DNA from: an uncultured Pseudophaeobacter sp.
Lineage (GTDB): Bacteria; Pseudomonadota; Alphaproteobacteria; Rhodobacterales; Rhodobacteraceae
Direction: 5' to 3'
NCBI GenBank assembly: GCA_905479575.1
Contig: CAJQNB010000021.1
Coordinates: forward strand, 1 to 54,981
Length of the DNA stretch: 54,981 nt
Positions 8,663 through 17,439 of this stretch are shown here, one piece after another. A program made the translations under genes and the position numbers. Each line of letters starts with the position of its first letter. Position 1 is the first letter of the stretch. The notes beneath the pieces were generated by a model. It saw only the letters and a list, made by a program, of their open reading frames with translations, searched no databases and was not told where the DNA came from.

Positions 8663-9931
8663 TTATTCGAAGACCGCCGAAGGATTGTCAAGACTGTCTG
8701 AGCCTTCAAATTCCAAACCATTCAGATTGAGCAGTTTGACCACGCGCTCGATTGACCGGGTTTGATCCACCAGCCCATTGACGCCCCCCATGATCAGGGC
8801 CTCGCCTGCGGCATTGCCCTGTTGCAACATCTGGTCATAGGAAAAGCCGGCTTCGGCAGTGGATTTGATCCGCCCCAGGGCCCGCATGGTAGTGGACAGT
8901 TTGGTCTGCATTTCATGGTCCAGGCTCGGCTCGGCGGCGGCGACCAGATCGGACAGCGACGGGCCAGAGATCAGCGCGCCATTCACCCGTACATATTCAC
9001 CGAGGTAGACGTTTTGCACGCCGAGGCCATCGTAGTAATGGCTGTTATGGGTATTGTCGGAAAAGCAGTCGTGCTCTTCTTCGGGATCATTCAGCATCAG
9101 GCCCAGGCGCATGCGCTCGCCCGCTTGTTCGCCATAGGACAGAGATCCCATGCCAGTGAGCATGGCAGAAATCCCGGCGCCTTCATTGGTCAGCAGGGTG
9201 GAGCGGGCTGCGCCGGTCGCGTCCCATTGGGCTGCCATCCATTGCAGATCAGAAACCAACAGGTCGGTGGCGGCTTTCAGGTAGGCGCCACGGCGGTCGC
9301 AATGACCATTGGTGCAGCTGTCACCTGTCGCATAGTCGGTCCAGGGGCGGTTGCCTGCGCCGTGGTCGGTGCCGTTCAGATCCTGACCCCAGAGCAGAAA
9401 TTCAATGGCGTGATAGCCGGTGGCCACATTGGCCTCGACGCCATCGGCCTCGTGTAGCGTATCGGAGAGCAGCGCCGGGGTAATGGCACTGGTGTCGATG
9501 GTTTTGCCAGACAGATCAAAGCTCGGATTGGCGATCACGTTCAGCGCTGCCAGAGCGTTTTCATCGCTGGGGCCACCATAGGCGGTATCCACATAGTCGA
9601 TCAGGCCTTCATCCAGCGGCCAGGCGTTCACTTTGCCTTCCCAATCGTCAACAACGGCATTGCCAAAGCGGAAGACTTCGGACTGCTGGTAGGGCACGCG
9701 GGCGGCCAGCCAGGCGTGACGGGCGGCGGTCAGGGCCTCGGCGGAGGGCGCGGCGACCAAGGCATTTACGGCACTTTGCAGCGTCTGGGCGGTGGCGAGG
9801 CTGTCTTGGTAGGTGGCTTCGGCGATATTGGCATAGTTGGCCAGAACCTCGGCCTTGCTCGCGGCCAGAACTGGTGCCGCGCCGAGGGCGAGACCTGCCA
9901 GGGCAGAGCCCGTCAAAAACAGATTTTTCAT
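8663..9931 (-). CDS. Imelysin family protein (IrpA-like iron-regulated protein)
   Basis: 422 residues from ATG 9931, which is preceded by AAGGAT. The signal peptide is MKNLFLTGSALAGLALGAAPVLA. The imelysin core is evident: YQQSEVFRFGNAVVDDWEG, NAWPLDEGLIDYVD, GYHAIEFLLWGQDLNGT (intact GxHxxE), GAGNRPWTDY and SYGEQAGERMRLGL. Imelysin-like proteins of this kind are iron-regulated, periplasmic or membrane-attached, and thought to take part in iron uptake. It lies between hemP and a porin gene, all transcribed from an iron-box promoter. It differs from the paralogue at 4023-5027, which has lost the motif His. Confidence 0.93.
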   Translation of the reverse strand: MKNLFLTGSALAGLALGAAPVLAASKAEVLANYANIAEATYQDSLATAQTLQSAVNALVAAPSAEALTAARHAWLAARVPYQQSEVFRFGNAVVDDWEGKVNAWPLDEGLIDYVDTAYGGPSDENALAALNVIANPSFDLSGKTIDTSAITPALLSDTLHEADGVEANVATGYHAIEFLLWGQDLNGTDHGAGNRPWTDYATGDSCTNGHCDRRGAYLKAATDLLVSDLQWMAAQWDATGAARSTLLTNEGAGISAMLTGMGSLSYGEQAGERMRLGLMLNDPEEEHDCFSDNTHNSHYYDGLGVQNVYLGEYVRVNGALISGPSLSDLVAAAEPSLDHEMQTKLSTTMRALGRIKSTAEAGFSYDQMLQQGNAAGEALIMGGVNGLVDQTRSIERVVKLLNLNGLEFEGSDSLDNPSAVFE

Positions 9932-10035
9932 TGTGAAATCCTTGGATAGTGTCGCTTGAGGGGGTCTATGAAGGGTCACCGGAGCCGCGCCGGCAGGGGG
10001 CGCAGTGCTGCCACGTCTGCAGACCTGCGGTAGGC

Positions 10036-10209
10036 TCATTTGGTCAGAATCAGCTTTCCGGCGCGGGTGATGCGCAGGCTGTAGACCTGGCCGTTGAGCA
10101 GAATGCGGGCCTGAATGCCCCCACGGGTAAGATCCTCAGCGTGGTAGGTTGGGAATACTTCGGGAGATGCTGCGGTGGTTGGCACTGGGTTTGATGTCAT
10201 CTGGTTCAT
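10036..10209 (-). CDS. hemP: Haemin uptake protein HemP family
   Basis: A small protein whose C-terminal half, LTRGGIQARILLNGQVYSLR followed by ITRAGKLILTK, is the HemP signature: a short beta-rich protein found in haem uptake loci and often strongly iron-regulated. I chose ATG 10209 (57 residues); ATG 10200 and in-frame starts up to 10302 cannot be excluded, since no ribosome site stands out. It precedes the imelysin gene by about 105 bases and is the first gene after the iron-box promoter at 10445-10494. In related bacteria HemP is needed for expression of haem receptors; no haem receptor is in the window. Confidence 0.85.
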   Translation of the reverse strand: MNQMTSNPVPTTAASPEVFPTYHAEDLTRGGIQARILLNGQVYSLRITRAGKLILTK

Positions 10210-10595
10210 GTGGGTCGCCCATTGTTGAATTCCGCCTTGTCCAAAAGCCATTCCAGGCACAGGCCGCTTAGGGCGCCGCTGGGGGCAAAAACCGGGGCCC
10301 AAATTGCCTCGCGCTCCACCGCCGTTTCAGGATTGGGGCAGGGGGAAGGCGTGCGGGTCTGGTGGTTTTTGATCGACATGGTGGCAATTTCTATTTGTGT
10401 GATGTGGCTCCGGGCTGGCCTGTCGAGTCAGGTTGGCTGCGGGCTTTATACCTGATTAAATCTATCAGAAAACCCTTTCTGACTATTTTTGTCGGAAAAT
10501 ATTACTTCGCGATGTATTATTCTACAAACGGGAAACAGTGTTGGTGATTTTCCCGGTCTGAACCAAGGGAGGCAGAAGCGGCGCTGCCAAAAGGA
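10210..10595. other. Non-coding stretch upstream of hemP
   Basis: 386 bases between hemP and the metG terminator. The part from 10445 to 10494 holds the iron-box promoter; the part from 10210 to 10440 would be the hemP leader or an N-terminal extension. The AT-rich part 10445-10550 contains no convincing gene. Confidence 0.5.
10445..10494 (-). promoter_or_regulatory. hemP promoter with two iron boxes
   Basis: On the minus strand TATAAA (10445-10450) is a good -10 element. Just upstream lies the perfect palindrome TGA-N9-TCA (10453-10467, TGATTAAATCTATCA), where a -35/-10 spacer would be. A second copy, TGA-N9-TCG, lies at 10480-10494. The pair mirrors the bfd promoter. The implied leader before hemP is 130-230 bases. 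Confidence 0.68.
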
Positions 10596-10623
10596 AAAGC
10601 CCGCCTTGAATAAGGCGGGCTTT
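10596..10623 (-). terminator. metG terminator
   Basis: AAAGCCCGCCTT (10596-10607), loop GAAT, AAGGCGGGCTTT (10612-10623): a perfect 12-base stem with A/T ends, so it can work in both directions. It lies 52 bases after the metG stop. Confidence 0.85.
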
Positions 10624-10675
10624 GCAGGTTTTGGCGCGCTTGCGCGCGCCGGATTGGCACCTTGAGGAGGCGTTG

Positions 10676-12394
10676 TTAGTCGCGGGTCCCGGCGAAGCGC
10701 TCTTGCCAGTCTTCCCGTTGTTCGTCGGTGATTTTGGCAAAGAGATTTTCCGGTACGCTAAACCCATGGCCCACAGGCAATGTGGACAGCGCGGCCTCTA
10801 CATCAGTCGGCCAGCTGCTGTCGTCGCAGTTCAGCGCCTGCATCAGCGCCTCGGAGGCGGTGGGAATAAAGGGCGCGCTCAGCACCGCATAGAGCCGGAT
10901 CAGGTTGAGGCCAAGACGCACCTGGGTGGCAGCCAGTTCGGGGTTGGTCTTGAATGTCGACCAGGGGGCGGTGCTTTGCAGGTATTCGTTGCCGGCAACC
11001 CAGATCGCCCGCAGCTCCTGAGCGGATTTGCGCACTTCCATGTTTTCCATGTGCTGCTCATAGGCACGAATGCGGCTGGTAAGGTCCGCAATCAGCGCCT
11101 GCTCTGGTTCGCCATAGGGGGCGGATTCGGGAACAGCTTCGCCAAATTTGGAGCGGCAGAACTTGGTGATGCGGCTGACGAAGTTGCCCAGCACATCCGC
11201 AAGGTCCTTGTTCACGGACTGCTGGAAATTCTCCCAGGTGAATTCGGCGTCAGAGCTTTCGGGGGCATGGCTGAGCAGCCACCAGCGCCAATAATCGGCC
11301 GGCAGGATTTCCAGCGCCTGATCCATGAAGATTCCGCGCCCCTGGCTGGTGGAGAACTGGCCGCCGTCATAGTTCAGGTAGTTGAAGCTTTTGAGGTGGT
11401 CGACCAGCTTCCAGGGTTCACCAGAGCCCAAGATGGTGGCCGGGAAGGACAGGGTGTGGAAAGGCACGTTGTCCTTGCCCATGAACTGGACGTATTTCAC
11501 ATCGTCGGCGCCCATGTCGGTGCGCCACCAGCGTTGCCAATCGGCATCCGTTTTGCCATTGGCCTCGGCCCATTCGCCAGCGGCGGCGATGTATTCGATG
11601 GGTGCGTCGAACCAGACGTAGAACACCTTGCCTTCCATGCCGGGCCAGTCCTCGGTGCCTTTTTTGACCGGGATCCCCCAGTCGAGATCACGGGTGATGC
11701 CGCGATCCTGCAAGCCGTCGCCGTCATGCAGCCATTTTTTGGCGATCGAGGTGGTCAGCACGGGCCAGTCGGCTTTGCTGTTGATCCAGGCGTCCAGTTG
11801 GTCCTTCATCTGGCTTTGGCACAGGAACAGATGTTTGGTGGCGCGGACTTCCAGATCGGTAGAGCCGGAGATCGCCGAGCGTGGATTGATCAGATCGGTG
11901 GGGTCCAGCTGCTTGGTGCATTCTTCACATTGATCGCCGCGCGCCTTTTCAAAGCCGCAGTTGGGGCAGGTGCCTTCGACATAGCGGTCGGGCAGGAAGC
12001 GGCCATCGGCGTGAGAGTAGATCTGGCTGTCGTCCACTTCGCGGATCAGGCCTGCCTCGGCCAGCTTGCCGGCAAAATGCTGGGTCAGCGCGTGGTTCTG
12101 TGGGCTGGAAGAGCGGCCAAAGTGATCAAAGCTGAGGCCAAAGCCCTTGGCAATTCCGGCCTGGACCTCATGCATTTCGGCGCAGAATTCCTCGACGGGC
12201 TTGCCCGCCTTGGCGGCGGCGAGTTCGGCGGGGGTGCCGTGTTCATCGGTGGCACAAAGAAACAGCACCTCGTTGCCGGTGGCACGCTGGAACCGGGCAT
12301 AAAGATCCGCTGGCAACTGACTGCCTACCAGATTTCCCAGGTGCTTGATCCCGTTAATGTAGGGAATTGCCGAAGTGATCAGAACGCGTGCCAT
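10676..12394 (-). CDS. metG: Methionyl-tRNA synthetase
   Basis: 572 residues; charges tRNA-Met and initiator tRNA with methionine in the cytoplasm. The class I HIGH motif appears as HLGN in [11 protein letters not shown]. The zinc knuckle is CPNC...CEEC in the inserted domain. [11 protein letters not shown] and [13 protein letters not shown] belong to the catalytic fold. The KMSKS loop is the variant FSTSQGRG, common to the shorter alphaproteobacterial/archaeal-type MetRS. I start at ATG 12394 ([12 protein letters not shown]), 5 bases after GGGTGG; an ATG 9 bases upstream has no room for a ribosome site. There is no C-terminal dimerisation (EMAP) domain. Confidence 0.97.
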   Translation of the reverse strand: MARVLITSAIPYINGIKHLGNLVGSQLPADLYARFQRATGNEVLFLCATDEHGTPAELAAAKAGKPVEEFCAEMHEVQAGIAKGFGLSFDHFGRSSSPQNHALTQHFAGKLAEAGLIREVDDSQIYSHADGRFLPDRYVEGTCPNCGFEKARGDQCEECTKQLDPTDLINPRSAISGSTDLEVRATKHLFLCQSQMKDQLDAWINSKADWPVLTTSIAKKWLHDGDGLQDRGITRDLDWGIPVKKGTEDWPGMEGKVFYVWFDAPIEYIAAAGEWAEANGKTDADWQRWWRTDMGADDVKYVQFMGKDNVPFHTLSFPATILGSGEPWKLVDHLKSFNYLNYDGGQFSTSQGRGIFMDQALEILPADYWRWWLLSHAPESSDAEFTWENFQQSVNKDLADVLGNFVSRITKFCRSKFGEAVPESAPYGEPEQALIADLTSRIRAYEQHMENMEVRKSAQELRAIWVAGNEYLQSTAPWSTFKTNPELAATQVRLGLNLIRLYAVLSAPFIPTASEALMQALNCDDSSWPTDVEAALSTLPVGHGFSVPENLFAKITDEQREDWQERFAGTRD

Positions 12395-12529
12395 GCCATC
12401 CACCCATGTGTAAAGTCAGAGCTCCGTCTACCCCATGCGGCGCGACACGAAAACCCCGGCTGGACCTTTCAGAGCATTTTTGAAAGCGCTCCTGGGGTCA
12501 GGCCCCATTTACACCGCTTTTACATGTCT

Positions 12530-12557
12530 TTGCGATTTGTTACGGCGCAGCTATAAC
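12530..12557 (+). promoter_or_regulatory. Putative promoter of the yqiJ-flotillin pair
   Basis: TTGCGA (12530-12535) and TATAAC (12552-12557) with 16 bases between them form a plausible sigma-70 promoter about 105 bases upstream of the yqiJ-like ATG. Downstream, 12612-12627 carries GCATACCATTGCATAC, a near repeat of the palindrome at 18361-18376. Confidence 0.35.
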
Positions 12558-12661
12558 GTGTGTCATTCACCGGATGTCTTGAAATATCCCTGATAAAATA
12601 CCAGATACACTGCATACCATTGCATACTGAACGATTTTTTGCTTCGAGGATCTTGCCATAG

Positions 12662-13423
12662 ATGTTTGACTACCTGCTTGATCCCGGGTTTTTGCCCTTC
12701 ACCTTTGCGCTGGCGCTGCTCTTTGGCCTTGCCGGGTTGGAACTGGCGGCCCTGCTTATCGGTGCGAGTTTCCTTGGCAGCGGCGAGGCCGAGGCGGGGC
12801 TTGATGGCGCTGAGGGGCCTGAACTGGGTGACATGGGTGATGTGGCGGGGGATCTGGCCCTAGACGCGGATGCACTGGGCGATCTAGGAGATCTGGGCGA
12901 TCTTGATCTTGCGGATATTGATGGCGTTGACCTGGCCGAAGACCCGCTGCCGGTTGATGCCTCTGGCGGGGTCGGCAGCTGGCTGGGGCTGGGAAAAATG
13001 CCGATGCTGATCTGGCTTGCCGTGTTGCTACTGGGTTTCGGCCTGAGCGGTATCGGGCTGCAACTGGGGGTGAAATCCCTGTTGTCCGCTACGCTGTCGG
13101 CCTGGTTGGTTGCGCTTCCGGCGGGGGCCTTTGGTCTGTGGTTTGCCCGCAGCTTTGGCGCTGTTTTTGCGCGGGTTTTGCCGCAGACCGAAACCGAAGC
13201 CCTATCAGATCGTAGCCTGGGGCGGCGGCGGGGGGTCATCACCCAAGGCACTGCTGCCACAGGGCGCGCCGCCGAGGTGCGGGTGATGGATCGTTATGGC
13301 AATGCGCATTATCTGCGCGCCGAACCCTTTGCCAAGGGCGAAGAGATTACACAGGGCACCGAAGTGCTGGTGATCCGGGACAGGCGGCAGGATGCCTATG
13401 TTCTGATCCCATTGTCGGAATGA
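12662..13423 (+). CDS. YqiJ/DUF1449-like membrane protein with OB-type C-terminal domain
   Basis: 253 residues. One hydrophobic segment lies at about 12-35. A long acidic Gly/Asp/Leu-rich loop at 38-100 (GDLGDLGDLDLADIDG) follows, then two or three membrane spans at about 112-165. A soluble C-terminal domain (GVITQGTAATGRAAEVRVMD, EVLVIRD) has the look of the NfeD/YqiJ OB fold. NfeD- and YqiJ-type proteins work with flotillins, and a flotillin of the YqiK class follows 45 bases downstream, so the two probably form a membrane microdomain complex. The acidic loop is unusually long and repetitive. Confidence 0.82.
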   Translation: MFDYLLDPGFLPFTFALALLFGLAGLELAALLIGASFLGSGEAEAGLDGAEGPELGDMGDVAGDLALDADALGDLGDLGDLDLADIDGVDLAEDPLPVDASGGVGSWLGLGKMPMLIWLAVLLLGFGLSGIGLQLGVKSLLSATLSAWLVALPAGAFGLWFARSFGAVFARVLPQTETEALSDRSLGRRRGVITQGTAATGRAAEVRVMDRYGNAHYLRAEPFAKGEEITQGTEVLVIRDRRQDAYVLIPLSE

Positions 13424-13468
13424 CGCCTATTGCAGCCATTCATCTGCTGACACAAAGGCGGGTTTGAT

Positions 13469-15310
13469 ATGGCCAAGAAAACAACCGAACAATTACTCGA
13501 ACAAACAGCTGAACAACCGGCTGAACAAACAACCGAACAAACGGCTGAACAAACAACCGAACAAACGGCCGAAATTTTATTGGACGATGGAGAAATTCAA
13601 ATGGATTTTCTGATTATTGGTGTGCCCAGTGTACTGGCACTGCTTCTTGTTATTGGCCTGGTGCTTGGGCGCTTGTATCGGCGCTCAACCCGCGAAGTTA
13701 GCCTTATTAGAACCGGTTCAGGCGGTAAGAAGGTTATCATGGATGGTGGCGTTCTTGTGGTGCCTTTGCTGCATGAAGTCAGCCCGGTCAACATGAAGAC
13801 CCTGCGCCTGGAAGTGAAGCGCGACGGCGAGGCGGCCCTGATCACCCAGGACCGGATGCGGGTTGACGTTGGCGTGGAATTCTACGTCTCGGTCATGGCG
13901 ACCTCTGAGGGGATTGCCCGCGCAGCCCAGACATTGGGGGATCGCACCTTTGATGTGGAGCAGCTGCGCGAGATGATTGAGGGCAAGCTGATTGATGGTC
14001 TGCGCGCGGTTGCAGCACAGATGACCATGGATGGATTGCACGAAAACCGGGCTGATTTTGTCCAGGAGGTGCAAAATGCCGTTTCCGAGGATCTGACCAA
14101 AAACGGTCTCTCACTGGAATCCGTGTCACTGACAGCGCTGGACCAGACCCCGTTTGAAGCGCTGGACGAAAACAACGCCTTTAACGCTGTTGGTATGCGC
14201 AAGCTGGCCGAGGTGATTGCGACATCAAAGATGGAGCGCGCCCAGATTGATGCGGATGCTGACGTGTCGGTGCGCCGTGCGGCGATGGAGGCCCAGCGTC
14301 AGAAACTGTTGATCGAACAGGACGAAGAGCAGGCCCGCATCGAACAGAAGGAACGGGTGGAAACCCTGCGCGTGGCCCAGGAGGCTGAGATTGCTGCCCG
14401 GACTGAAGATTCTGTGCGCGAAACTGAACGCTCTCGTATTGCGCGGGAAGAGGCCATTCGTTCCGCCGATATTGAGCGTGAGCGCAAGATCCGCGTCGCT
14501 GAGATCACCAAAGAGCGCGAGCTGGAGGTGACCGAGCAGGAACGCCAGATTATCATTCAGCAAAAATCGGAAGAAGAAAGCCGCGCCCGTGCCTCTGCCG
14601 ATCTGGCCCGCGCCGAAGCGACCAAGGCAACCGAAGCCGTGGCAACCGCCCGTCAGGTGGCTGAAGCCGAGCGTGAAAAGCAGATTGTGCTGATCCAGGC
14701 CACCCGCGAAGCCGAGCGCCAGGCCACAGGCATCCGGCTTGCGGCCCAGGCAGAAAAAGACGCCGCCGCCGACCGGGCGGAGGCCCGCCGCGAGGAAGCC
14801 CAGGCCGAAGCAGATGCGCTCAACATTCGCGCTGAGGCGAAAAAGAACGACATGTTGGCCGAGGCCGAAGGGAAGCGCGCCATCGTTGACGCTGAAAATG
14901 CGCTCTCGGCTGAGCTGATCGGCATGAAGATTGACCTGGCCCGTCTGGAGGCGATGCCTTTGATCGTCGCTGAGATGGTGAAACCTGCTGAAAAGATCGA
15001 CTCGATCAAGATCCATCAGGTTGGCGGTATTGGCCCAATGGGCGGCGCTGGCGGCAATGGCCAGGCCGTGCAGGGTGGTAGCGGTGAAAAGCCGGTGGTG
15101 AACCAGGCGTTGGACTCGATCATGGGGATGGCGGTGCAGATGCCGGCGCTGAAAAAGCTGGGCGAAGAGCTGGGCCTGTCAATGGAAGATGGCGTCAGCG
15201 GAATCGCCAGTACGGCACTTGGGGTTGAGGCACCCAAACCCTCCTCTGCTGATGAACCATCTGAGGGGGTGGCTGAGGCATCAGAGGTCGAGCCGGGCTC
15301 CGCCGCCTGA
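13469..15310 (+). CDS. Flotillin-like protein, YqiK class
   Basis: 613 residues from ATG 13469. A low-complexity Glu-Gln-Thr leader (1-44) precedes a single membrane span (FLIIGVPSVLALLLVIGLVL), the SPFH/band-7 domain (VPLLHEVSPVNMKTLRLEVK, QDRMRVDVGVEFYVSV, NGLSLESVSLTALDQT) and a long Ala/Glu/Arg-rich coiled coil at about 260-480. The C-terminal part is Gly-rich. E. coli YqiK begins where the internal ATG 13601 lies, and this ATG has GGAGA 7-8 bases upstream, while ATG 13469 has no clear ribosome site. The true start may therefore be 13601 (569 residues). Flotillins scaffold membrane microdomains. A strong terminator follows the stop. Confidence 0.9.
   Translation: MAKKTTEQLLEQTAEQPAEQTTEQTAEQTTEQTAEILLDDGEIQMDFLIIGVPSVLALLLVIGLVLGRLYRRSTREVSLIRTGSGGKKVIMDGGVLVVPLLHEVSPVNMKTLRLEVKRDGEAALITQDRMRVDVGVEFYVSVMATSEGIARAAQTLGDRTFDVEQLREMIEGKLIDGLRAVAAQMTMDGLHENRADFVQEVQNAVSEDLTKNGLSLESVSLTALDQTPFEALDENNAFNAVGMRKLAEVIATSKMERAQIDADADVSVRRAAMEAQRQKLLIEQDEEQARIEQKERVETLRVAQEAEIAARTEDSVRETERSRIAREEAIRSADIERERKIRVAEITKERELEVTEQERQIIIQQKSEEESRARASADLARAEATKATEAVATARQVAEAEREKQIVLIQATREAERQATGIRLAAQAEKDAAADRAEARREEAQAEADALNIRAEAKKNDMLAEAEGKRAIVDAENALSAELIGMKIDLARLEAMPLIVAEMVKPAEKIDSIKIHQVGGIGPMGGAGGNGQAVQGGSGEKPVVNQALDSIMGMAVQMPALKKLGEELGLSMEDGVSGIASTALGVEAPKPSSADEPSEGVAEASEVEPGSAA
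13499..13570 (+). repeat. Three 24-base direct repeats in the flotillin N-terminus
   Basis: Units at 13499-13522, 13523-13546 and 13547-13570 begin GAACAAACAACCGAACAAAC or a close variant; the last two differ at one base. In frame they encode EQTTEQTA-type octapeptides. Their phase keeps the frame open from the ATG at 13469 to the internal ATG at 13601. Confidence 0.85.
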
Positions 15311-15334
15311 TCAATCTAACAGATTTTGGAAAGA

Positions 15335-15362
15335 GGGCCGGGAGTTTCCGGCCCCTTTTTAT
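15335..15362 (+). terminator. Intrinsic terminator of the flotillin gene
   Basis: GGGCCGG (15335-15341), loop GAGTTT, CCGGCCC (15348-15354), then CTTTTTATTT. A classical intrinsic terminator 25 bases after the flotillin stop; its T-run overlaps the stop codon of the convergent MFS gene. Confidence 0.88.
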
Positions 15363-16588
15363 TTGCGCTCCCGCGCCCGTTTCAGCAATCGCCCAATGGT
15401 GAAAGAGGTGCGCGGCGCATAGACATAGCGGGTCCGGTCTTCGACATTTGGCGCAGGCCGCGCTTGCATCCGGGTCAGGCCAAATATCATCAGCAGAATA
15501 TGACCCACAGCGACAAAGGCAAACAAGGCTGATGGCCCATAATTGCTGATCAGGCTGGAGGCCACATAGGGGGCCGCAATTGCGCCAAGGGCAAAAAAGA
15601 ACATCAAAGCCGCCGAGAGCTCAACCCGTTGTTCAGAGGTGGCAAAATCATTGGCATGTGCCGAGGAGAGCGAGAAAATCGGAAAGGTGGTGAGGCCAAA
15701 GAACCCTGCTGCCAGCATCACCCCAAGGGTGCCGGTTTGACTGGCCATCATGGTGATGAGGCAGCTGATCACCGCCGCCGCCGACAGCCAGATCAGCACC
15801 CAGCGGCGATCATATTTGTCGGCCAGCCAACCCATTGGATACTGCGCCAGCGCACCACCCAAAACGAATGAGGCCAGGAAAAAGGCAATCTGGTCGATTT
15901 CCAGCCCGACCTCTTGTCCATAAATCGGCCCAACCATCCGAAAGGAGGCCGAGCTGAGCGCCGCGACAATCACCCCGGCGACCGCCAGCGGGGAGCACTG
16001 CCAGGCCAGTTTAGGCCGCAGGCGCGGGGCCTTGGGGGTCTCGGGCTGGCTGGCGCGTGTCAGGGTGAGCGGCAGCAGGGCGGCACAGCACAGCAGCGCC
16101 AACAGGTTGTAAGAGACATAATAGGCAGGCGGCAGCACCGCGATGAACAGCTGCGCCCCCAGTGACCCGGCCATGTCCACCAGCCGGTAGGTGCCCATGG
16201 CGCGGCCGCGGGTTTCATTGGTGACCTTGGCGTTGAGCCAGGCTTCGATCACCGTATAGCTGCCAGCCACACAGACCCCGGAGGCGATCCGCATGGCGGC
16301 CCAGGCATAGGGGTCGTTGGTCAGCGTATGGCCAATCAGCCCCATGGCTCCCAGCGCGGTGCAAACGGCAAAGCTGCGCGAATGGCCGATGCTGCCCAGC
16401 AGGCGCGGCGCCCACCAGCAGCCCACAAAAAAGCCCAGAAAATGCGCCGAGCCCAACAGGCCGATCTGTTCTTTGTCAAACCCCAGGGCAAACCCGGACA
16501 GCGCATCAAGCGGACCGACGCCTCCGGTTGCAAACTGCAACAGCACGACCGACAGGAACAAGGCAGCAAAGGAAATGATCATACGCAT
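15359..16588 (-). CDS. Major facilitator superfamily transporter (YcaD-like)
   Basis: 409 residues with twelve predicted hydrophobic segments. The loop between segments 2 and 3 and the symmetric loop GWLADKYDRRWVL in the second half are MFS marks; RIASGVCVAGSYTVIEAWLN is close to the YcaD/YfkF group of putative drug or metabolite exporters. The substrate cannot be told from the sequence. The start is ATG 16588; a GTG 9 bases upstream is an alternative and neither has a strong ribosome site. It converges with the flotillin gene. Confidence 0.85.
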   Translation of the reverse strand: MRMIISFAALFLSVVLLQFATGGVGPLDALSGFALGFDKEQIGLLGSAHFLGFFVGCWWAPRLLGSIGHSRSFAVCTALGAMGLIGHTLTNDPYAWAAMRIASGVCVAGSYTVIEAWLNAKVTNETRGRAMGTYRLVDMAGSLGAQLFIAVLPPAYYVSYNLLALLCCAALLPLTLTRASQPETPKAPRLRPKLAWQCSPLAVAGVIVAALSSASFRMVGPIYGQEVGLEIDQIAFFLASFVLGGALAQYPMGWLADKYDRRWVLIWLSAAAVISCLITMMASQTGTLGVMLAAGFFGLTTFPIFSLSSAHANDFATSEQRVELSAALMFFFALGAIAAPYVASSLISNYGPSALFAFVAVGHILLMIFGLTRMQARPAPNVEDRTRYVYAPRTSFTIGRLLKRARERK

Positions 16589-16670
16589 AACAGGCACTCA
16601 ATGCTGTATGCCGGGGGCGTTGCAAGAGGTTTTTCGCCGCAAATGTCGTATCCAGCCTGTTGGGGACACT

Positions 16671-17300
16671 TTAAGCGAGCTGATGCAGACCGGCGCGAAT
16701 GTCCAGACGCACAGTGTCGCCAACCAGCCCCGCATAGCCCGATGCGCCATAGGCGGCACGGCTCAGGCTGCCCTGGAGGGTGACATCCAGACGGCTGAGA
16801 TCATCCACTGCGCTACCGGTGCGACGAAACAGGGCGATCTGCAGCGAAAGCGGCAGGGTTATCCCGCGCAGGGTGAGGTCACCGATGAGCTCAGCGCCAT
16901 TGGACAGGCGCCCTTCGGGGCCGAGCAGGACGCGGCGGGTGACAAAGCGGATGGTCGGAAAATGCGCGACATCCAGAATTTTGGGGCCGGTCATGGCCTT
17001 GGTGGCAAAGATCAGACCAGTTCTGGCGGCCCTTGCATCCAGCGAAACCGCAACCCGGGTGTCGGTCAGCTGTTTGGGGTCCAGCGCCACCTGGGAGCTG
17101 GAAATAGGCATCGTGCCGTTTTGCCAACTGCCATTGAGGCGAAAACCAAATGTTACCTTTGTGGTGGCAAGATCCAGGGCATAACCCGGAGTCTGGGCCC
17201 GCGTCTGGCTGGCCGCCACGAGCCGCCCCGGCACCGTGGAGAGCCCGGTGCCTGCAGCCAGGCTCACCAAGGCCAGAAGGATTTGTCGGCGTGACGGCAC
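16671..17300 (-). CDS. YceI-family periplasmic lipid-binding protein
   Basis: About 209 residues from GTG 17300, which has AGGGA 7 bases upstream and starts an export signal with paired arginines (PSRRQILLALVSLAAG). The frame is open further upstream (to an ATG at 17387), but that part is Arg/Pro-rich and unlike a protein N-terminus. The mature part has the YceI pattern: YALDLATTKVTFGFRLNG, VAVSLDARAARTG, AMTGPKILDVAHFPTIRFV, GDLTLRGITLPLSL and the C-terminal VGDTVRLDIRAGL. YceI proteins are lipocalin-like barrels that bind isoprenoids or fatty amides. It stands apart from its neighbours by small gaps and may be a single gene. Confidence 0.85.
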   Translation of the reverse strand: MPSRRQILLALVSLAAGTGLSTVPGRLVAASQTRAQTPGYALDLATTKVTFGFRLNGSWQNGTMPISSSQVALDPKQLTDTRVAVSLDARAARTGLIFATKAMTGPKILDVAHFPTIRFVTRRVLLGPEGRLSNGAELIGDLTLRGITLPLSLQIALFRRTGSAVDDLSRLDVTLQGSLSRAAYGASGYAGLVGDTVRLDIRAGLHQLA

Positions 17301-17439
17301 GATATGGTCCCTGCTCTGTCTGGGCCGTGAGGGCCGTGGTTCAGTTTGAAACAAACCCCTCCTTGAACCCATAGCAGGTTCTGCCACCAGTGCTAGCAGT
17401 CGCGTGCGGCCGGGTGTAATTGCCGGGATGGCTGGGACA

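Noticed and set aside
10622..12556. A 644-codon open frame on the + strand opposite metG
   Set aside because: It lies wholly antisense to methionyl-tRNA synthetase, is rich in Gly, Gln, His and Ala without domain motifs, and follows from the GC bias of the third codon position of metG.
13499..13570. Possible CRISPR-like array
   Set aside because: The repeats are directly adjacent, 24 bases, in frame and without spacers; they are coding repeats. No CRISPR array was seen anywhere in the window.
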